Below, piece by piece: positions 1 through 4,559 of a stretch of 5,453 nucleotides of DNA. The DNA is from Candidatus Poribacteria bacterium (GTDB lineage Bacteria; Poribacteria; DTPJ01): assembly GCA_011334435.1 (NCBI GenBank), contig DTPJ01000126.1:1-5453 (forward strand), written 5' to 3'. Under the pieces are notes generated by a model, which saw only the letters and a list, made by a program, of their open reading frames with translations, did no database searches and was not told where the DNA came from. Numbering within the stretch: position 1 is the stretch's first letter; each line of letters starts with the position of its first letter. The translations under genes were made by a program, and so were the position numbers.

Positions 1-18
1 AAAAGCCATTTTTTCAAA

Positions 19-74
19 GAGGGGATTCCTAAAAGTCTCCCTTTGGAAAAGGGAGATTTAGAGGGATTTCCCTA
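19..74. repeat. Imperfect palindrome with a 9-bp perfect core
   Basis: The core TCTCCCTTT (36-44) and AAAGGGAGA (48-56) pair perfectly around a GGA loop. Outside it, AGGGGATTCCTAAAA on the left is roughly complementary to TTTAGAGGGATTTCCCT on the right with small offsets, giving a longer imperfect hairpin. Intergenic elements alternating short G- and C-runs with TTTAG are, from memory, common dispersed repeats in environmental bacterial genomes. On the minus strand the stem is followed by CTTTT, so it could be a weak terminator for purA, some 390 bases past its stop. Confidence 0.5.
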
Positions 75-96
75 GATAATTTAATTAGATAATAAA

Positions 97-155
97 TTGT
101 CCGAACTCATGTCCGATCTTCAGTAGATTCTGAGATCAGACATAAGTTCAGATAA
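97..155. repeat. 23-base-arm imperfect inverted repeat
   Basis: Arms 97-119 and 133-155 are complementary at 19 of 23 positions around a 13-base centre, which itself can add three pairs (CAG 121-123 with CTG 130-132). The four exceptions lie at 99, 102, 108 and 114. On a minus-strand transcript (the purA direction) three of them become G-U pairs and only one is a true mismatch. The left arm contains GTCCGA twice (99-104 and 111-116), 12 bases apart. It could be a dispersed hairpin repeat or an mRNA 3' end structure. Confidence 0.6.
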
Positions 156-160
156 CTTGT

Positions 161-211
161 TATACTATTTTTTAATATGTCATTTTATACTATTTCTTTA
201 GTATGTCATTT
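161..211. repeat. Two-copy tandem repeat, 25 and 26 bases
   Basis: Copy A (161-185) and copy B (186-211) both begin TATACTATTT and end TATGTCATTT; they differ by one inserted base and one or two substitutions in the T/A-rich middle. They abut without spacer, as expected from a local slippage-type duplication. Copy B leads straight into the GAGCGGAGCG motif, so the duplicated unit may be the left flank of that element. Confidence 0.65.
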
Positions 212-226
212 TGAGCGGAGCGAAAT
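208..226. repeat. GAGCGGAGCG intergenic motif
   Basis: ATTTTG (208-213) pairs with CGAAAT (221-226), with one T-G pair, around AGCGGAG. Preceded by TATGTC, it resembles a dispersed motif of the form GTCATTCTGAGCGGAGCGAAG that I recall from several unrelated bacterial genomes. The assignment rests on memory; other copies lie outside this window. Confidence 0.35.
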
Positions 227-260
227 ATGATGGATAAAAAGGTTAAAAGTTGAAGGTTAT

Positions 261-285
261 ATGTCGCTCCTGACGGAGCTAAAAG
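261..285. repeat. Mini-hairpin element, copy 1
   Basis: A 5-bp stem GCTCC (266-270) / GGAGC (275-279) with loop TGAC is flanked by ATGTC on the left and TAAAAG on the right. It matches copy 2 at 311-334 in flanks and architecture; see that entry. On the plus strand it is followed by seven T (287-293), but these lie 7 bases beyond the stem, so it is not a convincing terminator. Confidence 0.5.
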
Positions 286-310
286 ATTTTTTTATGTGTT
301 TTCTATAAAT

Positions 311-334
311 ATATCACCCCTTCGGGGTTAAAAG
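311..334. repeat. Mini-hairpin element, copy 2
   Basis: A 5-bp stem ACCCC (316-320) / GGGGT (324-328) with loop TTC is flanked by ATATC and TAAAAG, the same layout as copy 1 fifty bases upstream. Relative to copy 1, two of the five base pairs differ and both are changed on both sides (G-C to A-T, T-A to C-G), so pairing is kept while the bases are not. No T tract follows on either strand. Confidence 0.5.
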
Positions 335-441
335 TCCTTAACTTAATGTGTATGGGATAAAGGAGGATTTTAAGGTTAAAAATAAATTTTGTCAGCTAAC
401 AGTATCTTTTTAACTCAAAATCGTCCAAAGTTTAGTAATGG

Positions 442-490
442 ATAGCTATTGAATTTCTATTATCTGCTCTCTCTTCGGTCCAATAGCTAT
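442..490 (-). repeat. Perfect inverted repeat around the purA stop codon
   Basis: ATAGCTATTG (442-451) and CAATAGCTAT (481-490) are perfect 10-base inverted arms with a 29-base interior. The right arm encodes part of the conserved IAIGP segment; the left arm includes the TAG stop (446-448). In the mRNA this could form a hairpin closing the end of the reading frame. Each arm also holds the self-complementary octamer ATAGCTAT. Confidence 0.45.
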
Positions 491-1723
491 AAAATCAATC
501 TTTAATTCTAATAATTGAGAAATTTTTTCAACATATTTTCTGGCATTTTTCGGAAGATCGTTGTAATCTCTAATATTTGATGTATCCGTCTGCCAACCTT
601 CAACCTGCTCATAGATCGGTTCAACCCCATCAAGAGCGCCAAGCTGACTTGGAAAATTATCAATAATTTTTCCTTTATACTTATATCCGACACAGATATT
701 TAATTTATCAAGCTCGTCAAGAACATCAAGTTTTGTAATCGCAATGCTTGAAAAACCATTGATCCTTGATGAATATCTGACTGCAACCGCATCAAACCAT
801 CCACATCGTCTTGGACGACCTGTCGTTGCGCCGAACTCTTGCCCTTTTTGACGTATCCTTTCGTTCATTTCCGCAGGCATCTCTGTTGGGAAAGGTCCTG
901 ATCCTACACGAGTTGTATATGCTTTGGCTACGCCTAACACTTTATCTATCATAGTTGGGCTAATGCCTAAACCAGTGCATACTCCACCAGCAATTGAATT
1001 TGACGATGTGCAATAAGGATATGTCCCGACATCTATATCAAGGAGCGTTCCTTGAGCACTTTCAAAGATAATTTTCTTTCCAGATTTTACGGCATCGTAG
1101 ATGAAAAGAGATGTATCAGTGACAAAGGGTTTTATCTTTTCGGAATAGACTTTATATTCCTCAATTATAGCTGAACGCATAGATTTAATCCAGCTATCAG
1201 ATTCACTTAATAACCTTGCTTTTATAGGCAAATTAAGATCAAGTTTTTCAATGAATGCGTTAAAGTCTAATAGATCGCCAACCCTTATTCCTAATCTGCC
1301 TGCTTTATCCATATAGGCGGGACCGATACCTTTTCCCGTTGTGCCGATTTTTTTTGTCCCTCTCTTATTTTCATCATAAGACTCAATAAGAAGATGATAG
1401 GGCATTATCAGATGCGTTCTATCGCTTATCAATAGATTATCGCCAACATAAATTCCTCGGCTTCTGAGATTTTCAATTTCCTCAAAAAGGACTTTCGGCG
1501 AGAGAACAACACCATTACCGATAACACATTTTTTATCTGGATAGAGTATGCCACTGGGGATCAGATGAAAAATGAACTTTTCATCACCAACGACTATGGT
1601 ATGACCTGCATTATCTCCGCCTTGATACCTTGCAATTATGTCAGCATCTTTCGCAAGGAAATCAACTATTTTACCTTTTCCTTCATCGCCCCATTGAGAG
1701 CCGACTACAACAATATTTGACAT
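446..1723 (-). CDS. purA: Adenylosuccinate synthetase
   Basis: Full-length 425-residue enzyme that joins IMP and aspartate using GTP to give adenylosuccinate, the first committed step from IMP to AMP; cytoplasmic. The N-terminal GDEGKGK loop (residues 12-18) includes the catalytic Asp13, and NAGHT (38-42) supplies His41. GTTGKGIGPAY (127-137) is the IMP-binding segment; ATTGRPRRCGWFD (299-311) contains Arg303 and Arg305; TKLD (330-333) is the guanine-specificity motif; GPKR lies at 415-418. These positions agree with my recollection of E. coli numbering, so no internal insertion or loss is apparent. The ATG start is supported by AAGGA at 1729-1733, 5 bases upstream. It is the last gene of the minus-strand operon, 23 bases after rpsI, with no promoter apparent in the gap. 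All key residues I can check are present, so it should be active. I see no purine riboswitch. Confidence 0.98.
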   Translation of the reverse strand: MSNIVVVGSQWGDEGKGKIVDFLAKDADIIARYQGGDNAGHTIVVGDEKFIFHLIPSGILYPDKKCVIGNGVVLSPKVLFEEIENLRSRGIYVGDNLLISDRTHLIMPYHLLIESYDENKRGTKKIGTTGKGIGPAYMDKAGRLGIRVGDLLDFNAFIEKLDLNLPIKARLLSESDSWIKSMRSAIIEEYKVYSEKIKPFVTDTSLFIYDAVKSGKKIIFESAQGTLLDIDVGTYPYCTSSNSIAGGVCTGLGISPTMIDKVLGVAKAYTTRVGSGPFPTEMPAEMNERIRQKGQEFGATTGRPRRCGWFDAVAVRYSSRINGFSSIAITKLDVLDELDKLNICVGYKYKGKIIDNFPSQLGALDGVEPIYEQVEGWQTDTSNIRDYNDLPKNARKYVEKISQLLELKIDFIAIGPKREQIIEIQ

Positions 1724-1746
1724 ATAAATCCTTAAATTGCTAAAAA

Positions 1747-2145
1747 TTAACGTTTGCTGAATTGGTATCTTGCTCTTGCACCTTTTTGACCGTATTTTTT
1801 ACGTTCTTTTTCACGTGCATCTCGGGTCAAGAATCCTGATTTTTTCAAGATAGGCTTAAGATCCGGTGACATCTGGAGAATCGCTCTTGATATACCATGA
1901 CGAACAGCACCAGCTTGCCCTGATTTTCCGCCACCTCTGACATTAGCAATCACGTCAAATTTTCCGACGTTGCTTGTAACTTCAAAAGGTTGCATAGCCA
2001 TCATAACAAGCGCTGGTCTTTCAAAGTATTCATCTATTGATTTACGGTTTACAATCACCTTGCCAGTTCCACCGGGTAGAAGCCGAACTCGTGCAGTAGA
2101 TGTTTTTCTGCGACCAGTCCCATAAAAATATGAAAGTTCTGCCAC
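1747..2145 (-). CDS. rpsI: 30S ribosomal protein S9 (uS9)
   Basis: Small-subunit protein of 132 residues whose C-terminal tail reaches the P-site tRNA. The sequence shows the YGTGRRKTSTARV opening (8-20), the family signature GGGKSGQAGAVRHGISRA (71-88) and the universal basic tail ending in Ser-Lys-Arg at 130-132. The length is normal for the family. The start codon is GTG, not ATG: it is the only start that gives the usual S9 N-terminus (MAELSYFYGTGRRK) and it has a near-perfect AAGGAGG at 2151-2157 with a 5-base spacer. That Shine-Dalgarno overlaps the TAA stop of rplM, and only 10 bases separate the two reading frames, so translation is probably coupled to rplM. The rplM-rpsI pair is conserved in nearly all bacteria; purA directly after it is less usual. 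Confidence 0.98.
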   Translation of the reverse strand: MAELSYFYGTGRRKTSTARVRLLPGGTGKVIVNRKSIDEYFERPALVMMAMQPFEVTSNVGKFDVIANVRGGGKSGQAGAVRHGISRAILQMSPDLKPILKKSGFLTRDAREKERKKYGQKGARARYQFSKR

Positions 2146-2150
2146 TTGTG

Positions 2151-2157
2151 CCTCCTT
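2151..2157 (-). promoter_or_regulatory. rpsI ribosome binding site overlapping rplM stop
   Basis: On the minus strand this reads AAGGAGG, ending 5 bases before the GTG start of rpsI at 2145. Its first two bases are part of the TAA stop codon of rplM (2156-2158). The strong site compensates for the weaker GTG start, and the overlap suggests that a terminating ribosome is handed on to rpsI, which would keep L13 and S9 stoichiometric. The site decides the rpsI start. Confidence 0.9.
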
Positions 2158-2584
2158 AGAGTTCCAACGGTTCAGGCTGTTGTGCCTGATGAGGATGATC
2201 TGGACCTCTATAAACCTTCAAATGTCTCATTATAGCTCTTCCAAGTCTGTTGTGCGGCAACATACCTTTAACTGCCATTTCAATGACTCTCTCAGGTTTG
2301 TTTTTTATCATATCGTTAAAGCTCGTGAATTTTATTCCGCCGGGATAACCAGTATGTCTATAATAGACCTTCTTATCAGCTTTCTTTCCAGTGAGTCTGA
2401 CTTTTTCTGCGTTTACAACTATTACATTATCTCCCATATCCGCATGGGGAGTATATGTTGGTTTATGTTTCCCGCGCAAAATGCTTGCTATTTGGCTGGT
2501 TAATCTTCCGAGAGTTTTGCCATCAGCATTAACGACATACCATTTCTTTTGAATTTCACTACTTTTTATAAAATACGTCTTCAT
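2156..2584 (-). CDS. rplM: 50S ribosomal protein L13 (uL13)
   Basis: Large-subunit protein, an early assembly protein that binds 23S rRNA. It has 142 residues, the usual bacterial length. Recognisable family segments in order: KWYVVNADGKTLGRLTSQIA (14-33), LRGKHKPTYTPH (36-47), GDNVIVVNAEKV (51-62), YYRHTGYPGGIK (74-85), the family signature region GMLPHNRLGRAIMRHLKVY (107-125) and the tail GPDHPHQAQQPEPLEL (127-142). The ATG start fits the family N-terminus and is preceded by AGAGGG at 2591-2596 with a 6-base spacer. It is the first gene of the minus-strand operon, with a near-consensus promoter about 70 bases upstream. The ribosome binding site lies in a small hairpin (2592-2609) that may allow control of translation; in E. 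coli, L13 is known to repress its own mRNA. Confidence 0.98.
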   Translation of the reverse strand: MKTYFIKSSEIQKKWYVVNADGKTLGRLTSQIASILRGKHKPTYTPHADMGDNVIVVNAEKVRLTGKKADKKVYYRHTGYPGGIKFTSFNDMIKNKPERVIEMAVKGMLPHNRLGRAIMRHLKVYRGPDHPHQAQQPEPLEL

Positions 2585-2591
2585 TGAAATC

Positions 2592-2609
2592 CCTCTTTAT
2601 TAACAGAGG
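2592..2609 (-). promoter_or_regulatory. rplM leader hairpin covering the ribosome binding site
   Basis: In the rplM mRNA, CCTCT (2609 to 2605) can pair with AGAGG (2596 to 2592) around an 8-base loop. The second arm is the rplM Shine-Dalgarno itself, so closing the stem would block initiation. The predicted leader is only about 60 bases, running from around 2645 to 2585. Autogenous control of rplM through leader structure is known in other bacteria (E. coli rplM-rpsI, the L13 leader of Firmicutes). I cannot show homology to those; the stem is short and could be chance in an AT-rich leader. Confidence 0.4.
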
Positions 2610-2651
2610 CTAAAACTCAAAACTACGAACATAATTTAGACACAAAAAGTT

Positions 2652-2680
2652 ATAATATCATAGAAACGTCAATCTGTCAA
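2652..2680 (-). promoter_or_regulatory. Sigma-70-type promoter of rplM-rpsI-purA
   Basis: Reading the minus strand, a perfect -35 TTGACA (2680 to 2675) is followed by a 17-base spacer and a -10 TATTAT (2657 to 2652). Transcription would start near 2645, giving a leader of about 60 bases before the rplM start at 2584. This is the only strong minus-strand promoter I see upstream of the operon. The -35 hexamer overlaps one arm of the dyad at 2674-2695. Confidence 0.75.
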
Positions 2681-2695
2681 GGGTTTTTCTGACAG
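2674..2695. promoter_or_regulatory. Dyad over the rplM -35 box (possible operator)
   Basis: CTGTCA (2674-2679) and TGACAG (2690-2695) form a perfect 6-base inverted repeat with a 10-base spacer, so the centres are 16 bases apart, about one and a half helical turns. One arm coincides with the rplM -35. Part of the symmetry comes for free from the TTGACA box, so this could be fortuitous. If it is a protein site, it would cover the rplM promoter and lie 15 bases from the -35 of the divergent plus-strand promoter. Confidence 0.3.
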
Positions 2696-2709
2696 CTCAG
2701 GTATTTATG

Positions 2710-2738
2710 TTGACATTTAGTAGCAAATGTATTAATAT
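2710..2738 (+). promoter_or_regulatory. Candidate sigma-70 promoter, divergent, toward the export genes
   Basis: A perfect -35 TTGACA (2710-2715), a 17-base spacer and a -10 TAATAT (2733-2738) are on the plus strand. Transcription from near 2745 would give a leader of about 280 bases before the start at 3024. The -35 box is separated by only 29 bases from the -35 of the rplM promoter pointing the other way, so the two polymerases would sit back to back. The long leader would contain the inverted repeat at 2898-2952. Confidence 0.5.
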
Positions 2739-2897
2739 TAAATAATGAAAATGTCCACTTTTTTATTTGCGTAATCTATATTGTTGCAAAATGATCCATA
2801 ATCATAGGTATCAATCGCTTATTGAGATAGTAAGTTTTGATATTAATAATGTTAATGCTTAACAAATTAGTTTTTAAGAAATGTTTTCAAATCTTTT

Positions 2898-2952
2898 TCT
2901 ATCTCATTTTGAAATAACTGGAAATTTTTTGGTGTTTTTTCAAAGAGATAGA
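2898..2952. repeat. Long inverted repeat in the leader
   Basis: The left arm TCTATCTCATTTTGAAA (2898-2914) is complementary to the right arm TTTCAAAGAGATAGA (2938-2952), giving 15 paired bases with a 2-base bulge in the left arm and a 23-base loop. As RNA it could be a leader hairpin. The right arm is followed by TATTTTC, so it might act as a weak terminator or attenuator of the transcript starting near 2745. As DNA it could be a binding site for a dimeric regulator, since it is built from two GAGATAG heptamers in opposite orientation. Confidence 0.55.
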
Positions 2953-2961
2953 TATTTTCAA

Positions 2962-2991
2962 TTGGTATATTTTTTGCGTAAATTTTATAGT
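2962..2991 (+). promoter_or_regulatory. Promoter-proximal element, sigma-54-like or weak sigma-70
   Basis: TTGG at 2962-2965 and TTGC at 2974-2977 place GG and GC exactly 10 bases apart, the spacing required of a sigma-54 -24/-12 promoter; transcription would begin near 2989. The middle of the -24 element (TATA in place of CACG) is poor. The same stretch can be read as sigma-70: TTGGTA (2962-2967), an 18-base spacer and TATAGT (2986-2991), with a start near 2998. Either would leave a leader of only 25-35 bases ahead of the gene at 3024, more usual than the 280 bases of the upstream promoter. The sequence alone does not settle which is real. Confidence 0.35.
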
Positions 2992-3013
2992 GTCAAATTG
3001 TTTTTTATTTTTT

Positions 3014-3021
3014 GAGGTGAT
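3014..3021 (+). promoter_or_regulatory. Strong ribosome binding site of the SLBB gene
   Basis: GAGGTGAT matches the 16S rRNA 3' end over eight consecutive bases and lies just before the ATG at 3024. An in-frame TAA at 3021-3023 excludes any upstream extension. Together these fix the start and hence the unusual short N-terminus of the protein. Confidence 0.85.
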
Positions 3022-3023
3022 AA

Positions 3024-4532
3024 ATGCCAAGCGTATTAATTTTTTTGTTATTGATTTCACAAGTAAATCCTATGCAGGAATATACTGCAAAGCGTGGAGA
3101 TATTATATCTATTACAGTATGGGAAAGACCATCGCTTTCTGGAACAGTTGTTGTTGATTCAAATGGGAATATAACACTTCCTATGCCTATTGGAGCGGTA
3201 ACCGTTGCAGGTATGACTGCCACAGAGATCTCAAAAGTATTGACTGACAGAGTTAAAGAATATGTCGTAAACCCTACAATTTTTGTCTCTATTACTCCTT
3301 CGGAAGGATTTACAGTTCATGTTCTTGGTGAAGTCAAAAGTCCTGATTTCGTAAAAGTTCCCGAAGGCACAACGGTGCAGGAAGTTATAACGAAAGCAGG
3401 CGGGTTTACTGAGTTTTCCGATAAGGAGCATATCCGTTTAATCCGTAAAATTGATGATGTAAAAGAAGGGAAAACAATTGAAACAATAGTTGATCTAACA
3501 AATTTCATTAAAAATGGTGATCTATCATCAAACCCGATATTAAAATCAGGGGATACTTTAATAATTCCTCGTATGCCCGAAAAGGTTATGACAAGTAAAC
3601 GTATAACCGTATACGGTGCAGTTGGGAGACCCGGAATTATAGAGACGGAAGAACCACAGCCACTTGCAACTATAATAGCGATGGCAGGTGGTCTCTCATC
3701 AAGATCAAATCCAGCTGAAATCTCAATAATTAGAATTTCTGATAATAATATTTTACAAAAGACTGTAAATTTTGAGGACTTCATAAGCGGAAAAAACTTT
3801 CAAGCTAATCCGACAGTTTCCTTTGGTGATATGGTTTTTGTTCCAGAAAAGATAGAAGAAAAGCCCTTTGATATTAATGTTATGGGTCAAGTAGTAAGAC
3901 CGGGAACTTATCCTGCTACAAAAGAATCTCGGCTTTTAAATGCCATATATCAAGCAGGGGGATTTTCAGAAAATTCTGATGTTGAAAATGTAATGTTAAT
4001 CCGTAATGAAGACAGCAGTTTGATTAAAAAGAAAGTAAATGTAAAAGAATTTATAGTGTCTGGAAATCAGGAGTTTAATCCTTTGCTTATGAAAGGCGAT
4101 ACTATTTATGTTCCATTATCTAGCAAAGCGAAACAAATTCCATCTTTTCATGAAATATTTTTAACCTCTATGCAGGTTAGTATAATTGGAGAAATTAATA
4201 AACCCGATACATATAACGTTTTTGATAATGCGAGTGTTTTAGATATTATTAAGTTGGCAGGTGGACCGACTTCATCTGCTGATCTGAAAAAGGTTACGAT
4301 TATTAGAAGATCAGATGAAAAGGGCAACTCAGAGTCCTTTCAGTCATTAAATTTGCAAAAGGTCCTTACGAAAGGTCAGTTTGAATCTCTTCCTAAACTT
4401 GTCACAGGGGATACTATATTTATTCCGAGAAAAGAAGAAAAGACTCTTTGGGGAACTATAGTCCGAACATCATCTGAAATATCTACTATTATTTTAACGT
4501 TTCATCTCATAACTGGACGTAGATGGTATTAA
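3024..4532 (+). CDS. Polysaccharide export protein, PES domain plus four SLBB repeats
   Basis: A 502-residue protein of the Wza/BexD/GumB outer-membrane polysaccharide export class, expected to form the periplasmic and outer-membrane conduit. A hydrophobic segment (residues 4-11) begins a short putative signal peptide. The PES domain covers about 19-93 (YTAKRGDIISITVWERPSLSG at its start). Four SLBB units follow at about 97-182, 194-274, 284-364 and 384-468; each begins V-x-V/I-x-G-x-V/I with a following Pro-Gly/Asp, has an AGG turn (125-127, 221-223, 311-313, 412-414) and ends in GD-x-hydrophobic-x-hydrophobic-P. Wza is shorter, with fewer SLBB units. The last 30 residues are a hydrophobic/amphipathic stretch ending RRWY, which may span the outer membrane as the Wza C-terminal helix does. 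No lipobox cysteine is present, and the signal n-region has no Lys or Arg. The Wzz-like gene follows after 27 bases, almost certainly cotranscribed. The family assignment is firm; the polymer is unknown. Confidence 0.95.
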   Translation: MPSVLIFLLLISQVNPMQEYTAKRGDIISITVWERPSLSGTVVVDSNGNITLPMPIGAVTVAGMTATEISKVLTDRVKEYVVNPTIFVSITPSEGFTVHVLGEVKSPDFVKVPEGTTVQEVITKAGGFTEFSDKEHIRLIRKIDDVKEGKTIETIVDLTNFIKNGDLSSNPILKSGDTLIIPRMPEKVMTSKRITVYGAVGRPGIIETEEPQPLATIIAMAGGLSSRSNPAEISIIRISDNNILQKTVNFEDFISGKNFQANPTVSFGDMVFVPEKIEEKPFDINVMGQVVRPGTYPATKESRLLNAIYQAGGFSENSDVENVMLIRNEDSSLIKKKVNVKEFIVSGNQEFNPLLMKGDTIYVPLSSKAKQIPSFHEIFLTSMQVSIIGEINKPDTYNVFDNASVLDIIKLAGGPTSSADLKKVTIIRRSDEKGNSESFQSLNLQKVLTKGQFESLPKLVTGDTIFIPRKEEKTLWGTIVRTSSEISTIILTFHLITGRRWY

Positions 4533-4559
4533 ATAGAATTTTGTAAAAGGTGTTAAATT

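Larger units (their letters stand above)
1..445. other. Gene-free, repeat-rich region downstream of purA
   Basis: No credible coding region exists here; the only frames are a few codons long. The region instead holds, from left to right, an imperfect palindrome around a 9-bp stem (19-74), a 59-base imperfect inverted repeat (97-155), a 25/26-base tandem duplication (161-211), a motif built on GAGCGGAGCG (208-226) and two related mini-hairpins (261-285 and 311-334). A simple 10-mer GGTTAAAAGT recurs at 241-250 and 326-335. I see no canonical hairpin-plus-T-tract terminator for the minus-strand operon, though some of these hairpins may stop or stabilise its transcript. Confidence 0.6.
2739..3023 (+). 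other. AT-rich leader/intergenic region before the export genes
   Basis: This stretch has no plausible reading frame on either strand. It is conspicuously poorer in G and C than the genes around it and has many T runs. It holds a GTTAA-TGC-TTAAC palindrome (2851-2863), three copies of the heptamer GAGATAG (2824-2830, 2945-2951 and inverted at 2899-2905), a long inverted repeat (2898-2952) and a promoter-like element (2962-2991). I found no copy of the ops element GGCGGTAG used by RfaH in some polysaccharide operons. The arrangement looks like a regulated upstream region and not dead spacer. Confidence 0.5.

Noticed and set aside
261..293. Intrinsic terminator on the plus strand
   Set aside because: The stem is 5 bp and the T run starts 7 bases after it; no plus-strand gene ends upstream.
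161..334. CRISPR array
   Set aside because: There are only two abutting copies of one unit and two differing hairpins; no regular spacers and no cas genes nearby.
508..693. 61-codon minus-strand frame within purA
   Set aside because: It lies in another frame of the fully conserved PurA coding region.
1724..1746. Separate promoter or purine riboswitch for purA
   Set aside because: The gap is 23 bases and contains only a ribosome binding site, too short for either.
2180..2503. 107-codon plus-strand open frame opposite rplM
   Set aside because: It is entirely antisense to the well-supported L13 gene, has no clear ribosome binding site and its translation shows no recognisable domain.
2739..3023. 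Known riboswitch or ops/JUMPstart element before the export genes
   Set aside because: I found no GGCGGTAG and recognised no riboswitch core; only the inverted repeat and heptamers stand out.
3005..3431. Two short minus-strand frames opposite the start of the SLBB gene
   Set aside because: They are antisense to the PES domain, have no ribosome binding site of note and give no family resemblance.
3317..3784. 155-codon minus-strand open frame inside the SLBB gene
   Set aside because: It is antisense to a clear SLBB domain gene with strong family motifs; the frame is a by-product of that gene's codon pattern.
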